A DNA stretch of 64,000 bases from Streptosporangium sp. NBC_01495 (GTDB lineage Bacteria; Actinomycetota; Actinomycetes; Streptosporangiales; Streptosporangiaceae): assembly GCF_036250735.1 (NCBI RefSeq), contig NZ_CP109430.1, positions 5,890,001 to 5,954,000 of the forward strand, given 5' to 3'. The notes under the pieces are model-generated. The model saw only the letters and a list, made by a program, of their open reading frames with translations, made no database searches and was not told the origin of the DNA. How positions within the stretch are numbered: position 1 is the first letter of the stretch; every line of letters begins with the position of its first letter. Of this stretch, positions 10,614 through 19,324 are shown one piece after another. A program made the position numbers and the translations under genes.

Positions 10614-11663
10614 ATGGGCAGGATCCTGGTCGGCACGGCCTCGTGGACCCACCGGTCACTGCTGGAGTCGGGCTGGTATCCCGAGGACGCCTCCACCCCG
10701 GCGAAACGCCTGGCCTACTACGCGACGAGGTTCCCGGTCGCGGAGGTGGACGCCACCTACTATCACCCGCCGTCGCGAAGCACCGCGGAGGCGTGGCGCG
10801 ACCGCACCCCCGAGGGCTTCACCTTCGACATCAAGGCCTTCTCCCTGCTGACCGGGCACCCCACCCGGCCCGCCTCGCTCCACAAGGACGTGCGGGAGAG
10901 CCTCGGTGCGCCGCCGCGGCGCAACCTCTACCCGAAGGACGTGCCACCGGAGATCGCCGACGAGGTCTGGCGGCGGTTCCTCGACGCGCTGGAGCCGCTG
11001 CACGAGGCGGGCAAGCTGGGGGCGGTGCTCTTCCAGTTCCCGCCGTGGTTCCCGATCGGGGAGAGCAACAGGCGCTACATCCTGGAGTGCGCCCGGCGCT
11101 GCGCGCCGATGCGCGTCAGCGTCGAGTTCCGCAACCACACCTGGATGAGCGGGGAGAACCGCGAGGACACCCTGGCCTTCCTCGCCGGGCACGACCTCGC
11201 GTACGTGGGGGTCGACATGCCCCAGGGGCACGCCTCGTCGATCCCGCCGGTTCTGGCCGCGACCTCCGACCTCGCCGTGGTGCGGATGCACGGGCACTCC
11301 GACAGATGGACCAGCAAGAACGTCGACGAGCGCTTCGCGTACATGTACTCGGAGGCGGAACTCGCGCGGTGGGCGGCCAGGGTCAGGAAGCTCGCGGAGG
11401 GCACCGAGGTCACCCACGTGCTCTTCAACAACTGCTGCGCTGACAACTCCCAGCGCAACGCCACCCGGTTCCGTGTCCTCCTCGGCGAGTCCGGTGAGTG
11501 CGGGGAGCCCGGTGAATCCGGTGAATCCGGTGAATCCGGTGAGCGCGGAGACCCCGGAGAGCCGGGTGGACCGGGCGGGCCGGACCGCGCGCCGGGCAGG
11601 CGCGGCGGAACCGGCGGGCAGAGCGGGGCGGGCGGGCCCGGCGAGGGCCGGAGGGCCGGATGA
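10614..11663 (+). CDS. DUF72 family protein with low-complexity Gly-rich tail
   Basis: The 349-aa protein starts at the ATG after GGAGGGCGTGAAC. Residues 1-285 are a DUF72 TIM-barrel-like domain: ILVGTASWTH, EVDATYYHPP, FTFDIKAF, GAVLFQFPPWF, SVEFRNHTW, and VLFNNCCADNSQRNA. Its biochemical function is not established. After about residue 290 the protein becomes a collagen-like Gly/Glu/Ser/Pro tail encoded partly by 9-base repeats (GGTGAATCC at 11511-11537). The tail looks like repeat expansion rather than a conserved domain. The gene converges on whiB-like with a 12-bp gap. Confidence 0.88.
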   Translation: MGRILVGTASWTHRSLLESGWYPEDASTPAKRLAYYATRFPVAEVDATYYHPPSRSTAEAWRDRTPEGFTFDIKAFSLLTGHPTRPASLHKDVRESLGAPPRRNLYPKDVPPEIADEVWRRFLDALEPLHEAGKLGAVLFQFPPWFPIGESNRRYILECARRCAPMRVSVEFRNHTWMSGENREDTLAFLAGHDLAYVGVDMPQGHASSIPPVLAATSDLAVVRMHGHSDRWTSKNVDERFAYMYSEAELARWAARVRKLAEGTEVTHVLFNNCCADNSQRNATRFRVLLGESGECGEPGESGESGESGERGDPGEPGGPGGPDRAPGRRGGTGGQSGAGGPGEGRRAG

Positions 11664-11675
11664 CGCGGGAAGCCG

Positions 11676-11948
11676 CTATCTGACCTGCTGCCTCGCCCTG
11701 GTCATGGTGGCCCTGCGCTCCTCCGGGGTGGTGCCTCCCCACACGCCGTACATCTGCTGGGTGTTCAACGCGTACTCCAGGCAGCGCCCGCGCACCGGGC
11801 ACCGGCGGCACACCGCCCTGGCGCGCTCGTACTGCTCACGGCCCGGCCCCTCGTAGGACACGGGGAAGAACAACTCGGGGTCCTCGCTGAGGCAGGACGA
11901 GCGGCGGGACCAGTGGATGATCGGAATGACGTTGCTCTTAACAGGCAT
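11676..11948 (-). CDS. WhiB-family iron-sulfur transcriptional regulator
   Basis: The 90-aa protein has the four WhiB cysteines: Cys19, then Cys47-x2-Cys50-x5-Cys56 (VCRRCPVRGRC). It also has the PELFFP segment and the GVWGG turn (residues 68-72), followed by a basic tail. These proteins bind a 4Fe-4S cluster and work with the principal sigma factor. The class cannot be settled from sequence alone. A tract on the minus-strand upstream side (about 11950-12070) is comparatively A/T-rich and should hold its promoter. Confidence 0.93.
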   Translation of the reverse strand: MPVKSNVIPIIHWSRRSSCLSEDPELFFPVSYEGPGREQYERARAVCRRCPVRGRCLEYALNTQQMYGVWGGTTPEERRATMTRARQQVR

Positions 11949-12182
11949 GGCGATCCAATTGGGAGTGGGAACGGCTCAGGTCATGGCGGCTCAGGTTGAG
12001 AATCGCGTGCCCGCTGTAATGGCATTCATACCTTTTAAGCGGAAAAATCGGGCGACCTTGACCGAGGATTTCTCCCTATCCCGAAGATCCTGGTCAGGGG
12101 GTGTCCGAGGCGAGTGGATCATCTCTCCGTACCGCCGGGACGCCGTCCCGGCGCGGTGCTCCCCCGCTCACGCCTTCCCACC

Positions 12183-12219
12183 CCGCCGGGCCGGAGCACG
12201 GCTCGCTCCGGCCCGGCGG
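12183..12219 (-). terminator. terminator of the catalase gene
   Basis: A perfect 15-bp stem (CCGCCGGGCCGGAGC / GCTCCGGCCCGGCGG) with a 7-nt loop lies 5 bp beyond the catalase stop codon on the minus strand. Confidence 0.8.
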
Positions 12220-12224
12220 TGGTT

Positions 12225-13883
12225 CTACCGCTCCACCCGCACCCGCTCGTCGGGCACGCAGTGGGTCATCTTCAGTCCGGTCACGTCGCGGGGTCCGTTC
12301 TTGCCCAGTCTGGACATCCGCTCCCGGTCCTCCTCACTCAGGTCCTGGCTCGCCAGCGGCTCCAGGTGGGAGACGTCGTCGGGGCTGATCCCGAGTCCCT
12401 CCCCGACCCTGAGGCCGAGGTCGTCCTCGACCATCAGGAAGTGCCAGACCATGCGCTCCTGGACCGGGCGCGAGGCCTGGGACAGCATGTCGACGAAGTT
12501 CAGTACGAGATCGTCGCGTTCCCACTTCTCCATCAGCAGGTAGCGCTGGCCCGCCTGCGTGTAGTCGTCGGTACGCGGGATGCGCTTGCGGGTCAGCCGC
12601 CCCGAGACGACCGGGCCCTGCTCGTCGTGGGTGGGGTACGGCCCCTCCCTGAGCCCTCCGGTGATGGACGGCTCGTAGTTGACGTGCGGGTTCTCGCCCT
12701 CCCCGTCGACGTGGTAGGTCATCAGGCCGTCACGCTGGTTGGTGCGCACCTCGGCGTGCTTGGCCTGGTTGACCGGCAGTTGCAGGTAGTTGGGCCCCAC
12801 CCGGTAGCGCTGGGTGTCGCTGTAGGAGAACGTACGGCCCACCAGCATCTTGTCGTCGGAGAAGTCGAGACCGTCGACCAGGACGCCGGTGCCGAAGGAG
12901 ATCTGCTCGTTCTCGGCGAAGTTGTTGGCCACGTTCCGGTTCAGGACCATCCTGCCGACCGGCATGGGCGGGAACTCGTTCTCCGGCCACACCTTGGTGT
13001 CGTCCAGCGGGTCGAAGTCCAGCTCGGGGTGCTCGTCGTCGCTCATGATCTGCACCAGCAGCTCCCACTCGGGGAAGTCACCCCGGTCGATCGCCTCGTG
13101 CAGGTCCTTGGTGGCGTGCCCGAGTTCCCGCCCCTGTACGGCGGCGGCGTCCTCGGCCGTCATGCTGCGCACGCCCTGCTTGGGCATCCAGTGGTACTTG
13201 ACCAGGCGGGTCTCGCCCTGCGCGTTCACCCACCTGTAGGCGTTGACGCCGAATCCCTGCATGTGCCGGTAGTCGGCGGGGATGCCGCGCGGGCTGAACA
13301 GGTTGACGATCATGTGCATGCTCTCCGGCGTCTGCGACATGAAGTCGAAGATCCGGCCGGGCTCCTGCCTGAACGTCACCGGGTCCGGCTTGAGCGAGTG
13401 GATCACGTCGGGGAACTTGATGGCGTCCCTGATGAAGAAGACCGCCAGGTCGTTGCCGACGAGGTCCCAGTTGCCGTCCTCGGTGTAGAACTTCACCGCG
13501 AACCCGCGCGGGTCGCGGGCGGCCTCCGAGGAGTCCCTGCCGCCGATCACCGTGGAGAACCGCACGGCGACGTCGGTCCGCTTCCCGGCCTCCTGGAAGA
13601 GTTTCGCCCGCGTGTAGCGGCTGATCGGCTCGTCGCCGAGCCTGCCGTAGGCCTCGAAGTAGCCGTAGGTGGTCACCCCTCGTGCGTGGACCACCCGCTC
13701 GGGGATACGTTCGCGGTCGAAGTGGCTGACCTTCTCCAGGAACTGGTAGTTCTCCAGCGTGGCCGGACCCCTCGCGCCGACCGTGCGCTGGTTCTGGTTG
13801 TCGTAGACCTGGTGCCCCTGACGATTGGTCAGGACCGGGCGGTCATCGCCCGGCTGAGGACCCATGCTCGACACATCCGTCAT
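12225..13883 (-). CDS. monofunctional heme catalase
   Basis: The 552-aa enzyme shows ERVVHARGVTTYGYFEAYG (distal histidine), VRFSTVIGGRDSSEAARDPR, NDLAVFFIRDAIKFPD and FSYSDTQRYRVGPNYLQLPV, which carries the heme-ligand tyrosine. It decomposes hydrogen peroxide in the cytoplasm. The chosen ATG follows GGGAAAGGAAGC; the frame is open 17 codons further without a better ribosome site. Length is slightly above small-subunit catalases and well below the large-subunit type. Two dyads about 67-99 bp upstream are probable operator sites, suggesting peroxide- or metal-dependent control. Confidence 0.94.
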   Translation of the reverse strand: MTDVSSMGPQPGDDRPVLTNRQGHQVYDNQNQRTVGARGPATLENYQFLEKVSHFDRERIPERVVHARGVTTYGYFEAYGRLGDEPISRYTRAKLFQEAGKRTDVAVRFSTVIGGRDSSEAARDPRGFAVKFYTEDGNWDLVGNDLAVFFIRDAIKFPDVIHSLKPDPVTFRQEPGRIFDFMSQTPESMHMIVNLFSPRGIPADYRHMQGFGVNAYRWVNAQGETRLVKYHWMPKQGVRSMTAEDAAAVQGRELGHATKDLHEAIDRGDFPEWELLVQIMSDDEHPELDFDPLDDTKVWPENEFPPMPVGRMVLNRNVANNFAENEQISFGTGVLVDGLDFSDDKMLVGRTFSYSDTQRYRVGPNYLQLPVNQAKHAEVRTNQRDGLMTYHVDGEGENPHVNYEPSITGGLREGPYPTHDEQGPVVSGRLTRKRIPRTDDYTQAGQRYLLMEKWERDDLVLNFVDMLSQASRPVQERMVWHFLMVEDDLGLRVGEGLGISPDDVSHLEPLASQDLSEEDRERMSRLGKNGPRDVTGLKMTHCVPDERVRVER

Positions 13884-13949
13884 GACGACGCTTCCTTTCC
13901 CTTCCGCGGTCGCTTCCGGCGCACCGATGTACATATCGACATACGAGCC

Positions 13950-13982
13950 CCTTATCCGGCATAAGGCTTTTTATAGCGATAA
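13950..13982. promoter_or_regulatory. paired dyads in the catalase promoter region
   Basis: CCTTAT-CCGGC-ATAAGG (13950-13966) is followed by TTAT-AGCG-ATAA (13971-13982). The two TTAT/ATAA half-site pairs are about 18 bp apart. They sit upstream of the minus-strand catalase in an A/T-rich island. A Fur-family regulator (CatR/FurA-like) is a reasonable candidate, though none is encoded nearby. Confidence 0.5.
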
Positions 13983-14205
13983 GGGAAAGAATCTCCACAA
14001 AAAGAGACGGCGATTTACGCATGGCGACGCCCGCCCGGGAACGCGCTCCCCGGGCGAGCATCCGGTGCTCAGAGGCTCAGCGGGCCCTCACCGCGATCCG
14101 CCTCACCGGGCTTTCGCCGGCTTCGGCCGGACCTTCGTCCCCGGCCCCGCCTCACCCCGACGGGTCTCGGCTTCCCGTGGCCGGCTTCAGCTCACCCCCG
14201 CGGTC

Positions 14206-14598
14206 TCAGCGGGCCTTCGCCGTGGCCCGCCGGTTCGCCTTCTTGATGGCCGAGACCAGCTCCTCCTTCGACATGGTGGACCGCCCCCTGACGTCCAGGC
14301 GCCTGGCCACGTCGTAGAGGTGCTGCTTGGAGGCGTTGGCGTCCACCCCCTCGGCGCTCCCGCCTCCCCCGGGCCCGCCCCGGGCGGCGCGGGCGTCGGA
14401 CGGGCCCTTGCGGCTCTTCGGCTCCCAGTGGTCGCCGACCTTCTCGAAGGAGTGCTTCAGCGCGGCGAACGCCGTGCGGTGCGCCCGCTCCCCCTCCCCG
14501 TAGGTCTCCACCGCGGAGTCATGTGCCTTGATCCACGTCTCCTGCGCCTTCTTCGGCGAACGCCGCAGGGTGGTCGGGATCTCCTCGCGTGCCGGCAT
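14206..14598 (-). CDS. chaB: ChaB-family protein with Rho-N-like C-terminal domain
   Basis: The 130-aa protein starts PAREEIPTTLRRSPKKAQET, the ChaB family signature, and continues with HRTAFAALKHSF and VGDHWEPK. After a Gly-rich linker, residues 90-125 (KQHLYDVARRLDVRGRSTMS and KEELVSAIKKAN) match a Rho-termination-factor N-terminal (SAP-like) fold. ChaB was named as a cation transport regulator, but its molecular role is unclear. The combination is common in actinomycete proteins. It lies upstream of catalase on the same strand. Confidence 0.85.
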   Translation of the reverse strand: MPAREEIPTTLRRSPKKAQETWIKAHDSAVETYGEGERAHRTAFAALKHSFEKVGDHWEPKSRKGPSDARAARGGPGGGGSAEGVDANASKQHLYDVARRLDVRGRSTMSKEELVSAIKKANRRATAKAR

Positions 14599-14738
14599 GG
14601 CGTGGTCACCTCTCCTCTTCGCAGGTCACAACCTCAACGGCCGACATGCCCGCCTGATCGCCGATCATGCCGTCACCTCCCTCGCAGCGTCGGTCGCCTG
14701 GATGTGCTTGGGCGGGCGTCCCTGGAGAGCGGGCGTCC

Positions 14739-15503
14739 CTAGATGGGCTCGCCCTCGTTCTCGTCGCCCTCCTCGGGGCCCGGCGTGCCGGTCCCGCTCT
14801 GGCTCGGCGACGGCGACGGGGTGGGCTGGCCGGGCTCGGGTGTCGTCGGGACCGGCGGCGAGGTCGGGACGAACACCGTGGGCGGCAGCGGCCTCGGCGA
14901 CGGCTCGAAATCGTCCTCCCTGCGCAGCAGGAGCCAGACCATCACGGCCAGCAGCACGAGCAGCACGGTCAGCACGACCCCGGCGATGATCACGGACCGG
15001 CGGGTCTCGGTCGGCGGCGGCGCGCCCTTGGGCGGCGGGGGCAGCGCGGGCGAGCGGTCGCCCACCCAGTGCGGCGCGAAGTCGGGGCCGTGCTGCTCGC
15101 CGATCAGCGTACCGCTGACCAGCACCGGTTCGAGGAACCGCTCCGCCCCCGCCCTGTCGGGCTCGTACGGTGTGGCCACCCAGGGGGCGCTCCCGCCGTC
15201 CATGGCCAGCACCTGCGGGACCGTGTCGGCCACCGCGGTGCGTGCGCGCGTCGCCCTGGCCATCCAGCCCCGTACGCCGGAACGGCTGGCCGTCGCGTCG
15301 CGGACCCCGGTGACGAAGCGGTCGCGGGCCGCCGGGTCGAGCGCCGCCCCCCTGGTCAGCACCGCGACCGAGACGGCCCGGCCGTCGGGCGCAAGTCCGA
15401 GGTAGACCAGCCCGGCGGGTCCCACGCGCAGGCGGGCCTGCACGACGAAGGGCCCCAGCTGGGGCGGGTCACCGTACTGGAGTGGAGTGGCCACGTCTGA
15501 CAT
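14739..15503 (-). CDS. membrane protein with a degenerate protein-kinase N-lobe
   Basis: In this 254-aa protein, residues 1-150 resemble the start of actinobacterial Ser/Thr kinases (LGPFVVQARLRVGPAGLVYLG, then APWVATPYEP like a hinge). The invariant lysine of VAVK is absent (VSVAVL), the glycine loop is damaged, and no catalytic C-lobe follows. One transmembrane helix (SVIIAGVVLTVLLVLLAVMV) spans about residues 170-190, followed by a Pro/Ser/Thr-rich, acidic tail. A non-catalytic, membrane-bound binding module is the likely reading. No function is known. Confidence 0.7.
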   Translation of the reverse strand: MSDVATPLQYGDPPQLGPFVVQARLRVGPAGLVYLGLAPDGRAVSVAVLTRGAALDPAARDRFVTGVRDATASRSGVRGWMARATRARTAVADTVPQVLAMDGGSAPWVATPYEPDRAGAERFLEPVLVSGTLIGEQHGPDFAPHWVGDRSPALPPPPKGAPPPTETRRSVIIAGVVLTVLLVLLAVMVWLLLRREDDFEPSPRPLPPTVFVPTSPPVPTTPEPGQPTPSPSPSQSGTGTPGPEEGDENEGEPI

Positions 15504-15645
15504 GAAAGCACACCCGGCCGATCACACCGCGCCCCGCGGGTGACCGGGATCGGGTGCCCGGCGGACCCGCGGCGGGCGGGTGTCCGGGCCCGCGGCCGGT
15601 ACGCGGGGGCTCACCACGGGCTCGCGACCGGCATGCGGCGGGCAC

Positions 15646-15689
15646 GCGACCGGCAGGCGACCGGCAGGCGACCGGCAGGCGACCGGCAC
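15646..15689. repeat. four head-to-tail copies of an 11-bp repeat
   Basis: GCGACCGGCAG occurs three times in a row and once with a terminal C. A partial copy lies at about 15623. The array is about 60 bp upstream of the moxR-like start, in the divergent gap 15504-15751. Confidence 0.85.
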
Positions 15690-15751
15690 TGTCAGGAAAT
15701 ACGGAGCGGGCCCGTCGTGCGAGCCGCCATTTCATTTGATGGAATACCGAC

Positions 15752-16756
15752 ATGACCGTCGCCGAAGAACTGCCGAGCGAGACCGACACCGGATTGCTGC
15801 GCGACGCCCTGACCGAAGTCCGGCGGGTCATCGTCGGGCAGGAGCACATGGTGGAGCGGTTGCTCGTGGCACTCCTCGCTCGGGGCCACTGCCTGTTGGA
15901 GGGCGTGCCGGGGGTGGCCAAGACCCTGGCGGCCTCGACTCTGGCCACGGTGGTCGGCGGGCGGTTCGCCCGCATCCAGTTCACGCCCGACCTGGTCCCG
16001 AGCGACATCGTGGGGACCCGGGTGTACCACCCCTCCCGCGAGGCCTTCGACGTCGAGCTCGGCCCGGTGTTCGTCAACTTCCTGCTCGCCGACGAGATCA
16101 ACCGGGCCCCGGCCAAGGTGCAGTCGGCGCTGCTCGAGGTGATGGCCGAGCGGCAGGTGACCCTGGCCGGGGAGACCCACCCGCTGCCGAAGCCGTTCAT
16201 CGTGCTGGCCACCCAGAACCCGATCGAGTCGGAGGGCGTCTACCCCCTCCCCGAGGTCCAGCGCGACCGGTTCCTGTTCAAGGTCCGCGTCACCCATCCC
16301 AGCGCCCACGAGGAGTTGGAGATCCTGCACCGGATGAGCGTGACCCCGCCGACCCCCAGGCCGGTGCTCGACCCAGCGCGGCTGGCCGCGCTGCAGGCCA
16401 TGGCCGACCAGGTCTCGGTCCACCAGCTCGTCGCCGACTACGTGGTCAGGCTCGTGATGGCCACCCGCTCCCCCGCCGAATACGGCCTGGCCGAGCTGCA
16501 GGAGAACATCGAGATCGGCGTCAGCCCCCGGGCCACCCTCGGCCTGGTCGCCGCGGGACGCGGCCTGGCGCTGCTGCGCGGCCGTGACTACCTGCTCCCC
16601 GACGACGTGCGCGACGTGGCGGTGGACGTGATGTCCCACCGGCTGATGCTCACCTTCGACGCCCTGGCCGACGGGATCGACCCCGAGGACGTGGTCCGCC
16701 AGATCCTCGCCGCGGTACCGCCGCCGCTGGTCGTCTGGAACCAGGGCCCCCGGTGA
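15752..16756 (+). CDS. MoxR-family AAA+ ATPase
   Basis: The 334-aa ATPase has Walker A GVPGVAKT, Walker B LLADEINRAP, the sensor segment VLATQNPIESEGVYPLPEVQ and the RDRFLF region that carries an arginine finger. MoxR ATPases act as chaperones that assemble or activate partner complexes, usually with DUF58 and von Willebrand A proteins. Those are the next two genes, each overlapping the previous one by 4 bp. The ribosome site before the ATG is weak. Confidence 0.93.
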   Translation: MTVAEELPSETDTGLLRDALTEVRRVIVGQEHMVERLLVALLARGHCLLEGVPGVAKTLAASTLATVVGGRFARIQFTPDLVPSDIVGTRVYHPSREAFDVELGPVFVNFLLADEINRAPAKVQSALLEVMAERQVTLAGETHPLPKPFIVLATQNPIESEGVYPLPEVQRDRFLFKVRVTHPSAHEELEILHRMSVTPPTPRPVLDPARLAALQAMADQVSVHQLVADYVVRLVMATRSPAEYGLAELQENIEIGVSPRATLGLVAAGRGLALLRGRDYLLPDDVRDVAVDVMSHRLMLTFDALADGIDPEDVVRQILAAVPPPLVVWNQGPR

Positions 16757-17733
16757 CCGGCCTCAAGGGCGCCGGCGATCTTGACCTGAGCACGGCCGAG
16801 CAGGCGTTGCGGCGGCTGGAGCTCACGATCGTCCGGCGCCTGGACGGGCTGCTGCAGGGCGCGCACCAGGGGCTCCTTCCCGGCCCCGGAAGCGAGTTCG
16901 GCGACAGCCGGGCCTACGTGCCCGGCGAGGACGACATCCGGCGGATGGACTGGGCGGTGACCGCCCGCACGACCGTCCCGCACGTGCGCGACCTGATCGC
17001 CGACCGGGAGCTGGAGACCTGGGCCCTGGCGGACCTGTCGCCCAGCATGGACTTCGGCACCGCCGGCATGGAGAAGCGGGATCTGGTCGTGGCCGCCATC
17101 GGGGCGATCGGCTTCCTGTCGGGCCGGATCGGCAACCGCTTCGGCACGTACGTCCTGCACGACGAGTACGTCCACCGGATGCCCGCCAGAAGTGGCCGCC
17201 CGGCCCTGTACGGCCTGCTGCACTCGCTGATGGACGCCCCCAGGGGCCGCGCCGTCGCCGGTGCCCCCGACCTGGCCGAGGCGATCGAAATCCTGGCCTC
17301 GGCCCGGCGACGGCGCGGCCTGCGAGTGATCGTCTCCGACTTCCTCGACCCCGAGCCCACCCTCGATCCCGGCCTGGAGCTGCCCTGGGAGCGGCCGATC
17401 CGCCGACTGGCCGCTCACCACCAGGTGCTGGCCGTCGAGGTGATCGACCCCCGTGAGCTGGAGCTGCCGCCGGTTGGGCTGGTCAGCATGACCGACCCCG
17501 AGACGGGACGGAACCGCCAGATCCAGCTCACGCCCCGGGTCCGCCAGGCGTACGCGGAGGCCGCCGCCGCGCAGCGGATGACCAACCAGGTGGCGCTGCG
17601 CCGCTGCGGGGTGGCCCACCTGGTGTTGCGCACCGACCGCGACTGGGTGTTCGACATCGCCCAGTTCGTGCTGCGGCAGCGTCGCATGGCACACCTGACC
17701 CATCGGCACCCGAGGTCGGGAGCGACACGGTGA
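16753..17733 (+). CDS. DUF58 domain protein (MoxR partner)
   Basis: The 326-aa protein starts at a GTG overlapping the moxR stop (GTGA). It contains GSEFGDSRAYVPGEDDIRRMDW, the DUF58 hallmark, then VADLSPSMDFGT-like and GLRVIVSDFLDPEP, a VWA-like fold. No transmembrane segment is evident, unlike some DUF58 proteins. It probably links the ATPase to the membrane VWA protein that follows. The cellular target is unknown. Confidence 0.9.
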   Translation: MTGLKGAGDLDLSTAEQALRRLELTIVRRLDGLLQGAHQGLLPGPGSEFGDSRAYVPGEDDIRRMDWAVTARTTVPHVRDLIADRELETWALADLSPSMDFGTAGMEKRDLVVAAIGAIGFLSGRIGNRFGTYVLHDEYVHRMPARSGRPALYGLLHSLMDAPRGRAVAGAPDLAEAIEILASARRRRGLRVIVSDFLDPEPTLDPGLELPWERPIRRLAAHHQVLAVEVIDPRELELPPVGLVSMTDPETGRNRQIQLTPRVRQAYAEAAAAQRMTNQVALRRCGVAHLVLRTDRDWVFDIAQFVLRQRRMAHLTHRHPRSGATR

Positions 17734-18677
17734 CCTTCCTCTCTCCGGTCTGGCTGTGGCTGTTCGCCGCGCTGGCGCTGCTCGTGGCGGGCTACGTGGC
17801 CGCCCAGTTCGCCCGGCGCCGCTACGCGCTGCGCTTCACCAACCTGCCCCTGCTGGCGCTGGTGGCCCCCTCGGGGCCCGGCTGGCGGCGGCACGTGGCC
17901 CCGCTGCTGTTCCTCGTCATGATGAGCCTGCTGATCGTGGGCGCGGCCCGTCCCGCCGACTCGGTCCGCATCCCCCGCGACCGCGCGACGATCATCATCG
18001 CGCTGGACGTCTCGCTGTCGATGGAGGCCGACGACGTCCAGCCGAACCGGATCACCGCGGCCAAGGAGGCCGCCCAGAAGTTCGTCGCGGACCTGCCGGA
18101 ACGCTTCAACGTCGGACTGGTCGCCTTCGCCCGTTCCGCCTCGGTCGTGATCTCGCCCACCACCGACCACCAGGCGGTCGGCACCTCCCTCGGCAATCTC
18201 AGCACCCGGGCGGGCACCGCGATCGGCGAGGCGGTCTTCAGCTCCCTGGAGTCGCTGCGCTCCTTCGACCAGCAGGCGGTGACCGACCCGCCCCCGGCCG
18301 CGATCGTGCTGCTGTCCGACGGCGACAACACCTCGGGCCGCTCGGTGGCGGAGGCGATCGAGACGGCGATGAACTCGCGGGTGCCGGTCTCCACGATCGC
18401 CTACGGCACCCAGGAGGGAACGGTCTCGATCGACGGCCGCGACGTGAACGTGCCGGTGAACAAGGCCACCCTGCAGACCCTGTCGGACGGCACGGGCGGC
18501 CGCGCCTACGAGGCGGAGTCGGGCAGCCAGCTGCGGGAGGTGTACGAGCAGATCGGCACCTCGCTGGGCTACCGGACGGTCAACCAGGAGATCACCCAGT
18601 GGTTCGTGGTGGCGGCGATCCTGGCCGGGCTGGTGACCGCCGGGGCGGCCCTGCTGCTGGGGTCGCGGCTGCCCTGA
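17730..18677 (+). CDS. membrane-anchored von Willebrand factor type A domain protein
   Basis: The 315-aa protein has a transmembrane segment near residues 5-25 and another near 65-80. A VWA domain follows with the metal-site motif DVSLSMEADD, plus AIVLLSDGDNTSG. A final membrane helix spans about residues 288-312. This is the batA-like topology found beside MoxR and DUF58 genes. The start GTG overlaps the DUF58 stop by 4 bp. The three proteins probably form one complex at the membrane. Confidence 0.92.
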   Translation: MTFLSPVWLWLFAALALLVAGYVAAQFARRRYALRFTNLPLLALVAPSGPGWRRHVAPLLFLVMMSLLIVGAARPADSVRIPRDRATIIIALDVSLSMEADDVQPNRITAAKEAAQKFVADLPERFNVGLVAFARSASVVISPTTDHQAVGTSLGNLSTRAGTAIGEAVFSSLESLRSFDQQAVTDPPPAAIVLLSDGDNTSGRSVAEAIETAMNSRVPVSTIAYGTQEGTVSIDGRDVNVPVNKATLQTLSDGTGGRAYEAESGSQLREVYEQIGTSLGYRTVNQEITQWFVVAAILAGLVTAGAALLLGSRLP

Positions 18678-18709
18678 GCCGGTCCCGGCCGTTGGTAACG
18701 TTCTACGAC

Positions 18710-19324
18710 GTGGCACATTACTTCGAGGAGCGCCCGGAGACCGCGGGCCGTCCCGGCTCGGTCACGCTCGTGCTCCCCGACCTCCATCTGAGGCTGGAGA
18801 CCGACAGCGGGGTGTTCTCCGCCGAGCGCGTCGATCAGGGCACCCGCATCCTGCTGGAGAGCGTTCCCCCTCCGCCGCCGGGCGGCGACCTGCTCGACCT
18901 GGGCTGCGGTTACGGGCCGATCGCGCTGACGATGGCCTCGCGCGCGCCGGAGGCGACGGTCTGGGCGGTGGACGTCAACCGCAGGTCGGTCGAGCTGTGC
19001 GCGAGAAACGCCAGGGCCGCGGCCCTTGACAAAGTAAGGTCGATGCATGTCGACGAGGTCCCGCCGGAGGTGCGGTTCTCCGCCATCTGGTCCAATCCGG
19101 CGATCCGCATCGGCAAGGCCGCGATGCACGAGATGCTGACCCGCTGGCTGTCGCGCCTCACCCCGGACGGCGTCGCCCACCTGGTGGTCCAGAAGCACCT
19201 CGGCTCCGACTCCCTGCAGCGCTGGCTGAACGAGCGGGGCTGGCCCACCGAGCGCGTGGCCTCCCGCTCCTCGTACCGGGTCCTGCGGGTGGAGGCGCGC
19301 CCGGAGGCGGACCCCGCGCGGTGA
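18710..19324 (+). CDS. class I SAM-dependent methyltransferase (RsmC-like)
   Basis: The 204-aa protein starts at GTG 18710 (VAHYFEERPE), matching how this family usually begins. It contains LVLPDLHLRLETDSGVFS, the SAM motif LDLGCGYGPIAL and SNPAIRIGK. The family modifies guanine in 16S rRNA (RsmC-like) or related RNA. The usual NPP catalytic motif reads NPA here, so activity or target may differ. A TTG at 18692 is an alternative start. The gene follows the VWA gene by 32 bp. Confidence 0.85.
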   Translation: MAHYFEERPETAGRPGSVTLVLPDLHLRLETDSGVFSAERVDQGTRILLESVPPPPPGGDLLDLGCGYGPIALTMASRAPEATVWAVDVNRRSVELCARNARAAALDKVRSMHVDEVPPEVRFSAIWSNPAIRIGKAAMHEMLTRWLSRLTPDGVAHLVVQKHLGSDSLQRWLNERGWPTERVASRSSYRVLRVEARPEADPAR

